Assembly (NCBI RefSeq): GCF_004297875.1
Contig: NZ_SCSK01000047.1
Location: 52,220 to 116,219 of the forward strand
Origin: Pandoraea sp.
GTDB lineage: Bacteria; Pseudomonadota; Gammaproteobacteria; Burkholderiales; Burkholderiaceae
DNA length: 64,000 nucleotides
Direction: 5' to 3'
The notes below the pieces were generated by a model that was given only the letters and a program-made list of their open reading frames with translations, was not told the DNA's origin and did no database searches. Shown here one piece after another: positions 21,489 to 30,282 of this stretch; within the stretch, counting starts at the first letter, position 1, and each line of letters opens with the position of its first letter. The position numbers were made by a program, and so were the translations under genes.

Positions 21489-22874
21489 ATGGCCGCCGAT
21501 AAGAAAGTCGAAACGACAGGGCTGATCGGCTGGATCGATCGGCGTTTTCCGTTGACCAAGCTCTGGAAGGAGCATCTCTCCGAATACTACGCGCCCAAGA
21601 ACTTCAACTTCTGGTACTTCTTCGGCTCGCTGGCCATGCTGGTTCTGGTGATTCAGGTACTCACCGGCATCTTCCTGGTGATGAACTACAAGCCCGACGC
21701 GAAGCTGGCGTTCTTCTCGGTCGAGTACATCATGCGCGACGTGCCATGGGGCTGGCTGATTCGCTACATGCACTCGACCGGCGCCTCGATGTTCTTCGTC
21801 GTGGTCTACCTGCACATGTTCCGCGGCCTGCTGTATGGCTCCTACCGCAAGCCGCGCGAACTGGTATGGATCTTCGGGTGCCTGATTTTCCTGTGCCTGA
21901 TGGCCGAGGCCTTCTTCGGCTATTTGCTGCCGTGGGGGCAAATGTCGTACTGGGGCGCTCAGGTGATCGTCAACCTGTTCTCTGCCATTCCGTTCATCGG
22001 CAAGGATCTCTCGCTCTGGATTCGCGGCGACTACGTCATCAGCGACGCCACGCTCAATCGCTTCTTCGCCTTTCACGTGATCGCCATCCCGCTGGTTCTG
22101 ATCGGCCTGGTGGTCGCGCATATCATCGCGCTGCATGAGGTCGGATCGAACAACCCCGACGGCATCGAAATCAAGGAAAAGAAAGACGAAAAAGGCGTAC
22201 CGCTCGATGGCGTGCCGTTCCACCCCTATTACACGGTGCATGACATCATGGGGGTCGGGGTCTTCCTGATGGTGTTCAGCTTCATCGTCTTTTTCGCCCC
22301 GACCATGGGCGGTTACTTCCTCGAGGCCAACAACTTCATTCCGGCCAATCCGCTGCAGACGCCGCCGCACATCGCGCCGGTGTGGTACTTCACGCCGTTC
22401 TACTCGATGCTGCGTGCCACCACCGATGACTTCAAGCACATCCTGATGGGCATCGCCGCCATCCTCACGCTGCTTTGGCTGGTGCGCGGCAAGGCGAGCC
22501 TCAGGTGCAAGGGCATCGGCACAGTGCTGGTCGTGCTGTTGCTGCTCGCGATGTACTTCACCGAGGCAAAGTTCTGGGGCGTGGTCGTCATGGGCGGCGC
22601 GGTGCTGACACTGTTCTTCCTCCCATGGCTCGACAAGAGTCCGGTCAAATCGATTCGTTATCGCCCGGGATTCCACAAGGTCCTGCTCGGCATCCTGGTG
22701 ATCGTTTTCTTCATCCTCGGCTACCTCGGCACGCAAGAGCCGACCCCGCTCAAGACCGCGCTGTCGCAAGTCTTCGCGCTGTACTATTTCGCGTTCTTCT
22801 GGGGCATGCCGTTCTGGACGCGAGCCGGCGTTTTCAAGCCGGTGCCGGAGCGCGTCACTTACGCGGCCCACTGA
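21489..22874 (+). CDS. petB: Cytochrome b of complex III
   Basis: 461 aa with eight membrane helices. Heme histidines are in HSTGAS/YLHMFRG and in FHVIAIP/AHIIALHEVGSNNP. The Qo-site motif reads PVWY (in IAPVWYFTPFY) where mitochondrial proteins have PEWY, the usual beta/gamma-proteobacterial variant. It starts 1 base after petA. Confidence 0.96.
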   Translation: MAADKKVETTGLIGWIDRRFPLTKLWKEHLSEYYAPKNFNFWYFFGSLAMLVLVIQVLTGIFLVMNYKPDAKLAFFSVEYIMRDVPWGWLIRYMHSTGASMFFVVVYLHMFRGLLYGSYRKPRELVWIFGCLIFLCLMAEAFFGYLLPWGQMSYWGAQVIVNLFSAIPFIGKDLSLWIRGDYVISDATLNRFFAFHVIAIPLVLIGLVVAHIIALHEVGSNNPDGIEIKEKKDEKGVPLDGVPFHPYYTVHDIMGVGVFLMVFSFIVFFAPTMGGYFLEANNFIPANPLQTPPHIAPVWYFTPFYSMLRATTDDFKHILMGIAAILTLLWLVRGKASLRCKGIGTVLVVLLLLAMYFTEAKFWGVVVMGGAVLTLFFLPWLDKSPVKSIRYRPGFHKVLLGILVIVFFILGYLGTQEPTPLKTALSQVFALYYFAFFWGMPFWTRAGVFKPVPERVTYAAH

Positions 22875-22902
22875 GCGAAACCAAACGACACGGGATACCA
22901 AG

Positions 22903-23649
22903 ATGAAGAAACTGTTCGCAATTCTCGCGCTCATCGGTTTGTTCGCCACGCCGGTGCTCGCCCAGGAGGCGCCTGTACCTCTCGACCCGGCCCCCAATCG
23001 CATCGACGACCTGGCGGCATTGCAGCACGGCGCGAAAATCTTCGTGAATTATTGCTTGAGCTGCCACAGCGCCGCGGCCATGCGCTACTCGCGCCTGACC
23101 GATCTCGGGCTGACCGACAAGGAAATCAAGGATAATCTGCTCTTCGCCACCGACAAGATCGGCGCCACCATGACCGTGGCGATGCGCCCCGAAGACGCCA
23201 AGAAGTGGTTCGGCGCGGCGCCCCCCGACCTGTCGGTCGAGGCCCGCGCGCGCGGCACCGCCTGGCTCTACACCTACCTGCGCGGGTTCTACCGCGACGA
23301 TTCGCGCCCGACCGGATGGAACAACATTGTGTTCCCCAATGTCGGCATGCCTAACGTGCTGTGGGAGCTGCAAGGCGAGCGGGTGTTGAAGCAAACCGCT
23401 AATGCCGGCGCGGGTGGTGAGGAGGGGCATGCGACGGCCTTTGCGGGGTTCACCCAGGTGACGCCGGGCAAGCTTACGCCGGTGCAATTCGATAACACCG
23501 TGGCCGATCTGGTATCTTATCTGGATTGGATGTCCGAACCGGCCCAGCGTACCCGCCGTCAACTTGGCGTGTGGGTTTTGCTGTTCCTCGGGTTGTTCAC
23601 TGTGCTGGCCTGGCGCTTGAACGCGGCCTACTGGAAAGACGTCAAGTAA
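22903..23649 (+). CDS. petC: Cytochrome c1 of complex III
   Basis: A 248-aa periplasmic c-type cytochrome. It has a signal peptide (about 20 residues, ending VLAQ), heme-binding CLSCH near residue 51, and a C-terminal membrane anchor (VLLFLGLFTVLAW). Last gene of petABC; a terminator-like hairpin follows. Confidence 0.95.
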   Translation: MKKLFAILALIGLFATPVLAQEAPVPLDPAPNRIDDLAALQHGAKIFVNYCLSCHSAAAMRYSRLTDLGLTDKEIKDNLLFATDKIGATMTVAMRPEDAKKWFGAAPPDLSVEARARGTAWLYTYLRGFYRDDSRPTGWNNIVFPNVGMPNVLWELQGERVLKQTANAGAGGEEGHATAFAGFTQVTPGKLTPVQFDNTVADLVSYLDWMSEPAQRTRRQLGVWVLLFLGLFTVLAWRLNAAYWKDVK

Positions 23650-23664
23650 TTACAATTTTGGAGT

Positions 23665-23715
23665 GGGGCTAGGAACGGGGGAAAAGGCCTTCCCGCTGCT
23701 AGCCCCTTTGGTTTT
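23665..23715 (+). terminator. Rho-independent terminator after petC
   Basis: GGGGCTAG (23665-23672) pairs with CTAGCCCC (23699-23706), with an inner GGG/CCC pairing in the loop, followed by TTTGGTTTT. It separates petABC from sspA. Confidence 0.65.
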
Positions 23716-23729
23716 CAAGGATAACGCTT

Positions 23730-24341
23730 ATGATGGTTCTATATTCGGGCACCACCTGCCCCTTCTCCCAGCGATGCCGACTGGTGCTGTTCGAAAAAGG
23801 CATGGATTTCGAAATCCGCGACGTCGATCTCTTCAACAAGCCTGAAGACATCGCCGTGATGAATCCCTACGGCCAAGTGCCCATCCTGGCCGAGCGCGAT
23901 CTCATTCTGTATGAGTCCAACATCATCAACGAATATATTGACGAGCGCTTTCCGCACCCGCAACTGATGCCGGCCGATCCGGTGCAGCGCGCACGCGCGC
24001 GCCTGTTCCTGTTCAACTTCGAGAAAGAACTCTTCGTGCACGTCAGCACGCTCGAGAACGACAAAGGACGCGCGGCTGAAAAGGCGCACGAAAAGGCGCG
24101 TCTGGCTATTCGCGATCGGCTCTCGCAACTCGCGCCGATCTTCCTCAAGAACAAATACATGCTGGGCGACGAATTCTCGATGCTCGACGTGGCCATCGCG
24201 CCGCTGCTGTGGCGTCTCGACCACTATGGCATCGAACTCTCCAAAAACGCCGCCCCGCTGCTCAAATACGCCGAGCGCATCTTCAGCCGGCCTGCCTACA
24301 TCGAAGCACTGACCCCATCGGAGAAAGTGATGCGCCGCTGA
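23730..24341 (+). CDS. sspA: Stringent starvation protein A (GST fold)
   Basis: A 203-aa GST-like protein that in E. coli binds RNA polymerase and acts in stationary-phase and acid tolerance. It has a thioredoxin-like N-terminal domain (residues 1-80, SGTTCPFSQRC) and an alpha-helical C-terminal domain. The pairing with sspB directly downstream supports SspA over a generic GST. Confidence 0.9.
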   Translation: MMVLYSGTTCPFSQRCRLVLFEKGMDFEIRDVDLFNKPEDIAVMNPYGQVPILAERDLILYESNIINEYIDERFPHPQLMPADPVQRARARLFLFNFEKELFVHVSTLENDKGRAAEKAHEKARLAIRDRLSQLAPIFLKNKYMLGDEFSMLDVAIAPLLWRLDHYGIELSKNAAPLLKYAERIFSRPAYIEALTPSEKVMRR

Positions 24342-24400
24342 TCCATCAGCGGTCCGAGGCGCGCCCGCCTGTCGGCGCGCCGGTTTTCACGCCACACCTC

Positions 24401-24847
24401 ATGCCAGAAACCTCAACCAAACCCTACCTGCTGCGCGCGCTCTACGAGTGGTGCACCGACAACGGCTACACCCCGTACATGGCGGTACATGTCGACGCGG
24501 CCACACGCGTGCCGCGCGAATTCGTCAAGGACGGCGAAATCGTCCTGAACATCAGCTTCGACGCCACCAGCGGATTGCAAATGGGCAACGACTGGATCGA
24601 ATTCAGCGCGCGCTTTGGCGGCGTCGCGCAGAAAATCGAAATCCCGGTCAACAACGTGCTCGCCATCTACGCCCGCGAAAACGGACAAGGCATGGCTTTC
24701 CCGGTCGACAAAACCGCCCCGGCCCTCGCGCCGCTGTCGACCGCCGGCGCCGCCCCGGAGCTCGCCTCGACCGATGCCGGTGACGACAACGACGAACCGC
24801 CGCGCGGCCCCAACGGCAATCGCGGCCACCTCAAAGTCATCAAATAG
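24401..24847 (+). CDS. sspB: ClpXP adaptor SspB
   Basis: A 148-aa adaptor that delivers ssrA-tagged proteins to ClpXP. Folded SspB domain (YLLRALYEWCTDNGYTPY start, residues 1-110), then a flexible Asp/Pro/Gly linker, then the ClpX-binding tail ending L-K-V-I-K. The ATG at 24401 is used; the frame is open further upstream inside sspA without a start of merit. Confidence 0.93.
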   Translation: MPETSTKPYLLRALYEWCTDNGYTPYMAVHVDAATRVPREFVKDGEIVLNISFDATSGLQMGNDWIEFSARFGGVAQKIEIPVNNVLAIYARENGQGMAFPVDKTAPALAPLSTAGAAPELASTDAGDDNDEPPRGPNGNRGHLKVIK

Positions 24848-24926
24848 CGCAACTCGGCTCACTGCGCCGCACGCGGCCCGATTCGGGTGAATGCGGCCAA
24901 CGGAATCGGGTACAATACGCGTCTTC

Positions 24927-25002
<76 letters not shown>

Positions 25003-25007
25003 ATACA

Positions 25008-25044
25008 GGCGGGGTTTAGCGGTTGTTTTTCGTTAAGCCCCGCC
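25008..25044 (+). terminator. Stem-loop after tRNA-Thr
   Basis: GGCGGGG (25008-25014) pairs with CCCCGCC (25038-25044), extendable by several A/T pairs, with a T-rich loop. This is probably the tRNA or int-side terminator; no long T-run follows. Confidence 0.45.
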
Positions 25045-25045
25045 G

Positions 25046-25075
25046 TTTCCAAAAGCGCCACCGCGTTTCCAAAAA
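25046..25075. repeat. Short direct repeats next to int (possible arm-type sites)
   Basis: CGTTTCCAAAA occurs twice (about 25044 and 25065) between the tRNA-proximal hairpin and the integrase stop. Short direct repeats in this place are often integrase arm-binding sites. Two copies only, so this is tentative. Confidence 0.3.
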
Positions 25076-26104
25076 TCATCTTGACGGCTTTACGGGGCGT
25101 GCGCCGCGCGAGTAGTGCGCAGTCATGTTCGGGCTGCTATGGCCGGCCAGTCGCTGAGCCTCTTCCAGTCCCTCGTTGATCGCCTTGCGAGTCACGCTGC
25201 GTGCTCGTAAATCGCGAAATTGGAATGTCGTTTTGTCGATTTGAGCCAGCTCGCGCGCCCTGTCAAACCGCGAGCGCAGTTGCCCTTTCGAGAGCGGGTT
25301 GCCTTTCTCGTCGCGCACCAAATACGGCGACATATCGATTTCGGAACCGCGCCAAGCCAGGAGTTGCTCAATAAGTGTCTTGAGCGCGCCGGAGATCTCG
25401 ATGACTACATTACGACCTGTCTTGCCTTGTCGTAGCACCAGATGCGAGCCAATGAGATTGCCGCGTGTGAGCGATAGCACGTCCGACGGGCGCTGGCCGG
25501 TAAGATCGGCGAGATCCATTGCATGTTTGAGCGGCTGGTCGGCGGCCGCGTGGACTCGTTCATACAGCTCGTCCGTCACCAGCACATTCTTGCGGCCATG
25601 CTCCTTGCGCCCGCGTACGCCGCCACAGGGGTTTGCCTGAACCATCATTCCCCAGACCCTAGCGCAATTCAACGTGGCCGAGAGAATGGCCTTTGTCCGA
25701 TTGGCTGTAACGGTGCCACGTTTGGCCGCTGTGGTTTGCCAAATCTCCGCCACGTCCGATGGCTGGATCGAATCGAGTGCGCGGTCGCCCAGAATGGCTT
25801 GCAGTCTCGTCAACACGATATCGTACAAACGCCGGGTAGCGGGGGCTTTCGCAGGCAATTCGCGTCGTCGATATTCGGTTGCCAAATCGCTGAACCGATG
25901 GCCTGACTCATCTGCGGTTGGAACTCGACGTCCCTCGATCTCGGCCCATAACTGCAATGCTACCGCTCGGTTGTTGCCGAGCGGTTGAAGCACACGCCGG
26001 CCGCCCACCAGCCCGTGATCGTAGTAGTACCTGATCGTACGATCGGCGTTTCGCCGCGATCGAAGGCGGGGTATCGCACCTGGCGAGGAGGCTTTTCGGC
26101 CCAT
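25076..26104 (-). CDS. int: Phage tyrosine integrase
   Basis: A 342-aa site-specific recombinase. An N-terminal arm-binding region is followed by a SAM-like core-binding domain (about 70-160) and the catalytic domain with R205 (TGQRPSDVL), K228, R300 (FRDLRA), H322 (AGHSS) and the nucleophile Y331 (HYSRG). The usual histidine two residues before the second arginine is replaced (F-R-D-L-R). It lies 73 bases from the tRNA, as expected for integration into the tRNA 3' end. It is the last gene of the minus-strand early operon. Confidence 0.92.
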   Translation of the reverse strand: MGRKASSPGAIPRLRSRRNADRTIRYYYDHGLVGGRRVLQPLGNNRAVALQLWAEIEGRRVPTADESGHRFSDLATEYRRRELPAKAPATRRLYDIVLTRLQAILGDRALDSIQPSDVAEIWQTTAAKRGTVTANRTKAILSATLNCARVWGMMVQANPCGGVRGRKEHGRKNVLVTDELYERVHAAADQPLKHAMDLADLTGQRPSDVLSLTRGNLIGSHLVLRQGKTGRNVVIEISGALKTLIEQLLAWRGSEIDMSPYLVRDEKGNPLSKGQLRSRFDRARELAQIDKTTFQFRDLRARSVTRKAINEGLEEAQRLAGHSSPNMTAHYSRGARPVKPSR

Positions 26105-26329
26105 TTATGCAGCATCCAAATTAAGAGGCACATCAGCTCGCGTCGCGCGCCCAGTACCGTGTTCGGAGATACCCAGGCGTTTGTCGTGATAAGCGCGCGC
26201 GACTCGGATTTGGCCTTGCACAGTGACGACAAATGGCCAACCCTGCTCGGTGAGCCACGATATTTGACGCGCCCGACGCGGCGTGCCTGTGAGTTCGCAC
26301 AGCTCGTTTCGGGAAAGGTATTGTGTCAT
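26105..26329 (-). CDS. DUF4224-type small protein (possible excisionase)
   Basis: A 74-aa protein resembling DUF4224 (YLSRNELCELTGTPRRARQISWL). Such proteins sit directly before phage integrases and have a winged-helix/excisionase-like look; an excision role is inferred from position only. The start at 26329 follows GGAGG on the minus strand; the stop is adjacent to the int start. Confidence 0.7.
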   Translation of the reverse strand: MTQYLSRNELCELTGTPRRARQISWLTEQGWPFVVTVQGQIRVARAYHDKRLGISEHGTGRATRADVPLNLDAA

Positions 26330-26436
26330 GCCGTTTCCGCCTCCGATAACCCCCCCACACGCAGCGCAACTCGTGGATTGATGGATAGCCGCCGTTTTCC
26401 ATCTATCCAATTGATTTCATTAAATATTTTTCCCAT
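26326..26436 (-). CDS. Possible 36-aa ORF overlapping the DUF4224 gene
   Basis: MGKIFNEINW... ends in TGA overlapping the ATG of the next gene (ATGA), and GGGAA lies shortly before its ATG. It lies in the iteron region, whose repeats would also be translated as F-P-R-V-D in a longer version of this frame. Could be chance. Confidence 0.25.
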   Translation of the reverse strand: MGKIFNEINWIDGKRRLSINPRVALRVGGLSEAETA

Positions 26437-26750
26437 CAATTCCCATGAATCAACACGTGGGAACACGTGTGACTCGTGGCTCAAAAAATAGGCAGCACCG
26501 CCAACTCGTGGGAAATCGGCATCGACTCGTGGGAGCGTCCGCGTTCGCCTGCTACCTGCCTTCTTCTCAGTATTCTTCTTTCTTTTCAATAAAATAAGAG
26601 AGAGAAGATAGACAGGCCGAGCACCGGGGTCGCAAAGCCGACTCGTGGGAAAAATCGCCGGACTCGTGGGAAATTCGATCCAACTCATGAAAGGGTTCCT
26701 CTCAACAATCAATAACTTAGCGTGCGACTCCCATGAAATCCACGAGTCGC
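26369..26750. repeat. Iteron array (consensus ACTCGTGGGAA) with AT-rich insert, candidate phage origin
   Basis: A 597-base gene-poor stretch (26,330-26,926). Copies of ACTCGTGG(GAA) start at 26369, 26472, 26504, 26525, 26641 and 26662; variants ACACGTGGG at 26453 and ACTCATGAA at 26683; an inverted copy at 26740-26747. Neighbouring copies are 19-21 bases apart (two helical turns). Between the two clusters lies an A/T-rich tract (about 26,560-26,612). The region adjoins the primase/helicase gene. Iterons plus an AT-rich tract are the usual build of an initiator-dependent origin. Confidence 0.6.
26724..26750. repeat. Inverted repeat GCGACTC / GAGTCGC
   Basis: A 7-bp dyad (26724-26730 and 26744-26750) with 13 bases between, carrying an inverted iteron copy. 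It marks the primase-side edge of the iteron region. Confidence 0.5.
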
Positions 26751-26926
26751 GTGCGCTGCCTGTGCCTTGCCGATGAAGAAAAAGGCCATCCGCAGCCCCA
26801 GATGCCCCGCCTAGCGGTAGTTTTTGCTATGCATGGAGTTGCACCGGGCGCGACATGCCAGCGCGAGCGGACGCAAGCCGGCCGCCCCGACGGGCGTCGG
26901 TAATTCGCATAGGGATCTCCTCGAGG

Positions 26927-29698
26927 CTACGGGGGGGTGGTGCGGATGGCCACATGCAGACCGAAGCGCTGCAGGCGATGCACCGAGATGGGCGTCAGGT
27001 AGGTCACGCGCCGGTTGTAGATTTGCTTTTCGGTCTCGCTGTTGCCCACCACCACGCCCGCGCCATACAACTGGCGCTTGAAAACGCGGTCGCTCTTCAC
27101 CGGCAGGGCGTTCCACTTCTCGCGCAGGCTCGACGAATGCGCGATGTGATCCATCACATGACTGGTGCGCACCAGCAGGCACGACTCGCCTTCCACATCG
27201 TCGAACGTGTATGGGTGCTTGAAATTGCCCGCGTCGATCTCGGAGAGCACCGTTTCCATGATCCACACCCACGGCTCGCGATCGGCGCTCGTCTCGGCGA
27301 TATGCGTATTCATCTCCGCCAGCAAATCGCGCGAGAAATCGCCCTCGCTCTCGTCCATGCCGGCGAACTCGCACAGCAACTGCCAAGCCAGCAACACCGC
27401 CGCGTAGTTGCCCGCCATGCGCATCGCGCCATCGTCGGCCCCGCTGGCCCGGCTGTTCCGAACGCAGAACTCGCGCAGCGCGGCATACGTGGCTCGAACC
27501 TCGATCTTGTTCAAGCCCGCCAGAAACGTCAGCCACTGGCGCAACGGAAATCGTGGCAAGTCCTCTGGCATGAGCGGCCCTTTCTTGCCCGTCAGTGTCG
27601 TGCGCACCAACTTACCCAGCAGACTGCGCACCGGCACATCCTCGCCGGCCAGCATCACCGGGGCCGCCAGCAGGTACTCCGTCATGTCCGCCCCGCGCCG
27701 TGTCACCGTGTACTGATAGTTCTCCTGCAACAGGCCCACGGCCTTGTCGATCACCTCCTGCCGGCGTGCCGAAAGCTCTTCCCACCCGACCGGATGGCTC
27801 GTATGGCTGATGCTCGTAAGCAAGCGAAACTCCGTCTGCAAGCTCTGCCCGGAAAACATCGTGAACGCCAAAGTACGCTCCAGCCGCTTGATCAGCGTGG
27901 ACTTGCCCGCCCCCTTGTCGGCCTGTACGGTCATGTGCGGCCAGAAGCCCAGCAGCGCCTTCAAGTGCCCGCCCAGGCCCCACACCAGGGGCAATGCCGC
28001 GGCATTGCGCCCGAACGTCGCCTGATAAGCCTTCACCACGCGGCGCGCATCGGCCACGGGCCCGGAGGGAAACGTCAGATTGTGATACGGACATTGCTTG
28101 TCGGCCTCGGTGAAATAGCAGTCCGGCCCCTCGTTGACAATCAGCGCGCCATCGCGCCACGCCAGCCCCACGAAATTCGCGGCGTGCCGCGCCCCCAAAT
28201 GGGCGGTACGCTCCAGAATGTTCACCATGCGCAGAAACGGCGAGCGTTGCCAGATCGGGCCGAACTTCGCCCACTGGTCGGTGTTGTGCAGCTGCTCATC
28301 GAGCATCACCTTGCGCAACAGCGTCGGCCCGTGGCGCGGCGCCTGCACCGACACCGCGAAATACACCGTCGGCGACTGGTCGGCATCGCCGGTCATAGTC
28401 GCCGTCGCGCTGGCTACCGACACCCGGGTAATCGACGCGATGCGAAACCCGGCCAGGTCGACGTGAATCGGCGTCTCCACGCCGGTATCCTCGTTTTTCT
28501 CGACCTTTGCCACATAGCTCGTGAAGTCCGGCCGCACCCGAAACTTCCAGTACTGCGCGAAATCGTGCGACGGTAAATACACACGCGGTTTGCCCTGGCG
28601 CGAATCGTCGCCCGGCAGCCCGGCAATCAGCCACGGCTCATATCGCTCCAGCGCACGCGCCAGCGCCGGTGCACTGCGCAACTGCAAGTAATCGTTCACA
28701 TCGTTAATCGGCTCGGCCTTGCGCTCGCCGTCAGCTAAATCCTTCAGCCATTCGCTTTGATCCACCAACACCGCGCTGATGTTCAGCGCCGTCAGCCGCT
28801 CATACAACGTCCAGGCCGCTTCGGGCCCCGGCCGGTGGCCGGCACGCGGCTTGCCCTCGGCGATCGGCGCATCATTATCCAGGCAGATCACGCACTGCTT
28901 GCCGCGCAAAAACGTGAAATCGATGCCCGACACATTCGCCAGCCCGCGCAGCGCGAACGCGGCCACGCCGGGCAACCCGCAAGTGTCGATCGACAAAGCA
29001 TTGATCGCGCTTTCCACCAGATACACCCGGCCGGCGTGGCGCAACCTGCGAGGGTCTGCTGTCCAGCCAATGCCATCCTTGGCGCCCTTGGTCTGCGTTT
29101 TCACGCCGCCGTTGAGCGAAGGGTCGACATAACGCATATCGACCGCCGCCACCTGGCCCGAGTCCAACGCGCGCACGATAAACGCCGCGGCCGGCCCGCC
29201 ATGGCCGACCTGGCCGCTGGCCACCTTGGCGCTGGTCCACGTATTGAAGCCGAGCGTGCGCGCGCCGAGCGCGGCGTCGATCGCCGCCTCGCTTATGCCG
29301 CGGCCGGCAAGGTAAGCGCGCACCGGGTCTGGCTCCGCCAGGCAGCGGTCGGCGATGAACTCAATCGTGGTCTTCTCGCGCCGCTCGACCGGCGCTGGCG
29401 AGTCGAGCGGCAGGCCGTACGCCTCATGCAAAAACCTCACCGCCTCGCTCACGCCACCGCCGCGCGCATACATCACCAGGTCGACGCACGAGCCGCCGGC
29501 ATCCGAGCTATGGTCGCGCCAGCCCGTGCCATGCTTCGGGTGAGCCTGAAAAATCGACAGCGACGGCGTCGTGTCCGCGTGCGCCGGCGAGTGATACAAC
29601 GCCTTGTCGCCCCCCGGCCCGCGCTTGAGGCCCAAGCGCTCGGCCAGGTCGTGCAAATCGATACGCTGCTTGAGTTGCTCGATGCTCGCCACGGCCAC
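26927..29698 (-). CDS. Phage primase/helicase (TOPRIM plus AAA-type ATPase)
   Basis: 923 aa. N-terminal CHC2-like fold (about 8-95) in which the zinc cysteines are mostly missing (HSPAHADTTPSLSIF; GWRDHSSDAGGS). Next is a TOPRIM domain with VYLVES (225-230) and CLDND (272-276), and a C-terminal helicase-like domain with Walker A ADKGAGKST (593-601). It probably primes and unwinds at the phage origin next to it. The start is GTG; 29698 or 29692 are both possible, the latter having a better ribosome site. This replaces the rolling-circle gene A of P2. Confidence 0.88.
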   Translation of the reverse strand: MAVASIEQLKQRIDLHDLAERLGLKRGPGGDKALYHSPAHADTTPSLSIFQAHPKHGTGWRDHSSDAGGSCVDLVMYARGGGVSEAVRFLHEAYGLPLDSPAPVERREKTTIEFIADRCLAEPDPVRAYLAGRGISEAAIDAALGARTLGFNTWTSAKVASGQVGHGGPAAAFIVRALDSGQVAAVDMRYVDPSLNGGVKTQTKGAKDGIGWTADPRRLRHAGRVYLVESAINALSIDTCGLPGVAAFALRGLANVSGIDFTFLRGKQCVICLDNDAPIAEGKPRAGHRPGPEAAWTLYERLTALNISAVLVDQSEWLKDLADGERKAEPINDVNDYLQLRSAPALARALERYEPWLIAGLPGDDSRQGKPRVYLPSHDFAQYWKFRVRPDFTSYVAKVEKNEDTGVETPIHVDLAGFRIASITRVSVASATATMTGDADQSPTVYFAVSVQAPRHGPTLLRKVMLDEQLHNTDQWAKFGPIWQRSPFLRMVNILERTAHLGARHAANFVGLAWRDGALIVNEGPDCYFTEADKQCPYHNLTFPSGPVADARRVVKAYQATFGRNAAALPLVWGLGGHLKALLGFWPHMTVQADKGAGKSTLIKRLERTLAFTMFSGQSLQTEFRLLTSISHTSHPVGWEELSARRQEVIDKAVGLLQENYQYTVTRRGADMTEYLLAAPVMLAGEDVPVRSLLGKLVRTTLTGKKGPLMPEDLPRFPLRQWLTFLAGLNKIEVRATYAALREFCVRNSRASGADDGAMRMAGNYAAVLLAWQLLCEFAGMDESEGDFSRDLLAEMNTHIAETSADREPWVWIMETVLSEIDAGNFKHPYTFDDVEGESCLLVRTSHVMDHIAHSSSLREKWNALPVKSDRVFKRQLYGAGVVVGNSETEKQIYNRRVTYLTPISVHRLQRFGLHVAIRTTPP

Positions 29699-29755
29699 CT
29701 CACAAATTCAGGACGGCGCACCGCCTACCGTCGTACCCTGTAAAAGCCGCCCCCA

Positions 29756-29971
29756 TCACCGGCCACCCGTGCGCTGCGCAATGATCAAATTCGCCATGCC
29801 GCGATGCATCACCGCCGTACGCAGCGCGTAAAGCAAGTCCGCCTGATTGCCGGCGTAAGCCAATTGCGCCACGCGCCGCAGGGCCGTCACCTCCTGGTAC
29901 GAGAACATCTCCCCGTCGGGCGCCCCCACCACGATCACATCGTTTGCCACCACATGCAGTTCGGGTTTCAT
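29756..29971 (-). CDS. Small phage protein, unknown
   Basis: 71 aa, not recognised. Mixed alpha/beta composition with a central VTALRRVAQLAYAGNQADLLYALR helical stretch (positions about 27-50). GGGAGG precedes the ATG by 6 bases. Its start overlaps the stop of the upstream 42-aa ORF (ATGA), and it lies 57 bases before the primase gene in the early operon. Confidence 0.65.
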   Translation of the reverse strand: MKPELHVVANDVIVVGAPDGEMFSYQEVTALRRVAQLAYAGNQADLLYALRTAVMHRGMANLIIAQRTGGR

Positions 29972-30096
29972 CGCCAACCTCCCAGCCAGTGAAAAAAGCG
30001 CGTGAGCGTTTGCCGCAGCGTGCGGCGCCGGTAATACGGGCCGTCGATCGTGTAGCCGCCCAGGCCAGTGGGGTGAACGCGTTGTGTTTTCTTCAT
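29968..30096 (-). CDS. 42-aa basic phage peptide, unknown
   Basis: MKKTQRVHPTGLGGY... with many Arg in the second half. GAGGGG lies before the ATG. It is linked by ATGA overlaps on both sides, which is the best argument that it is translated. No family recognised. Confidence 0.5.
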   Translation of the reverse strand: MKKTQRVHPTGLGGYTIDGPYYRRRTLRQTLTRFFHWLGGWR

Positions 30097-30182
30097 GACA
30101 AGGCCCCCTCGACGCGAAAGACTGAACGAGCGCCTGGCGCAGGCCAGGGCACAGACATAGGGCAACACTTTGCTTGGTGCAT
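30093..30182 (-). CDS. Possible 29-aa leader-like peptide
   Basis: MHQAKCCPMSVPWPAPG..., with a good AGGAG seven bases before the ATG and a TGA overlapping the next ATG (ATGA). Too short to appear in normal gene calls; supported only by start signal and coupling. Confidence 0.4.
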   Translation of the reverse strand: MHQAKCCPMSVPWPAPGARSVFRVEGALS

Positions 30183-30221
30183 GAATAAGCTCCTGATCCG
30201 CCAAGATCGAGACAAAACCAT

Positions 30222-30253
30222 CCCCTCGCGCCGGGCGGGCGCGATGCGAGGGG
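30222..30253 (-). terminator. Stem-loop between ogr and the downstream early genes
   Basis: CCCCTCGC (30222-30229) and GCGAGGGG (30246-30253) pair perfectly around a GC-rich loop. On the minus strand the stem is followed by ATGGTTTTG. It may attenuate transcription between ogr and the replication genes. Confidence 0.5.
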
Positions 30254-30282
30254 AAGCGGGGGGAGTAAGAAAGGAGAGGGAG

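Noticed and set aside
26369..26750. Repeats taken as a CRISPR array
   Set aside because: Repeats are only 8-11 bases with about 10 bases between, partly degenerate, in mixed orientation, and no cas genes are present; the layout fits iterons.
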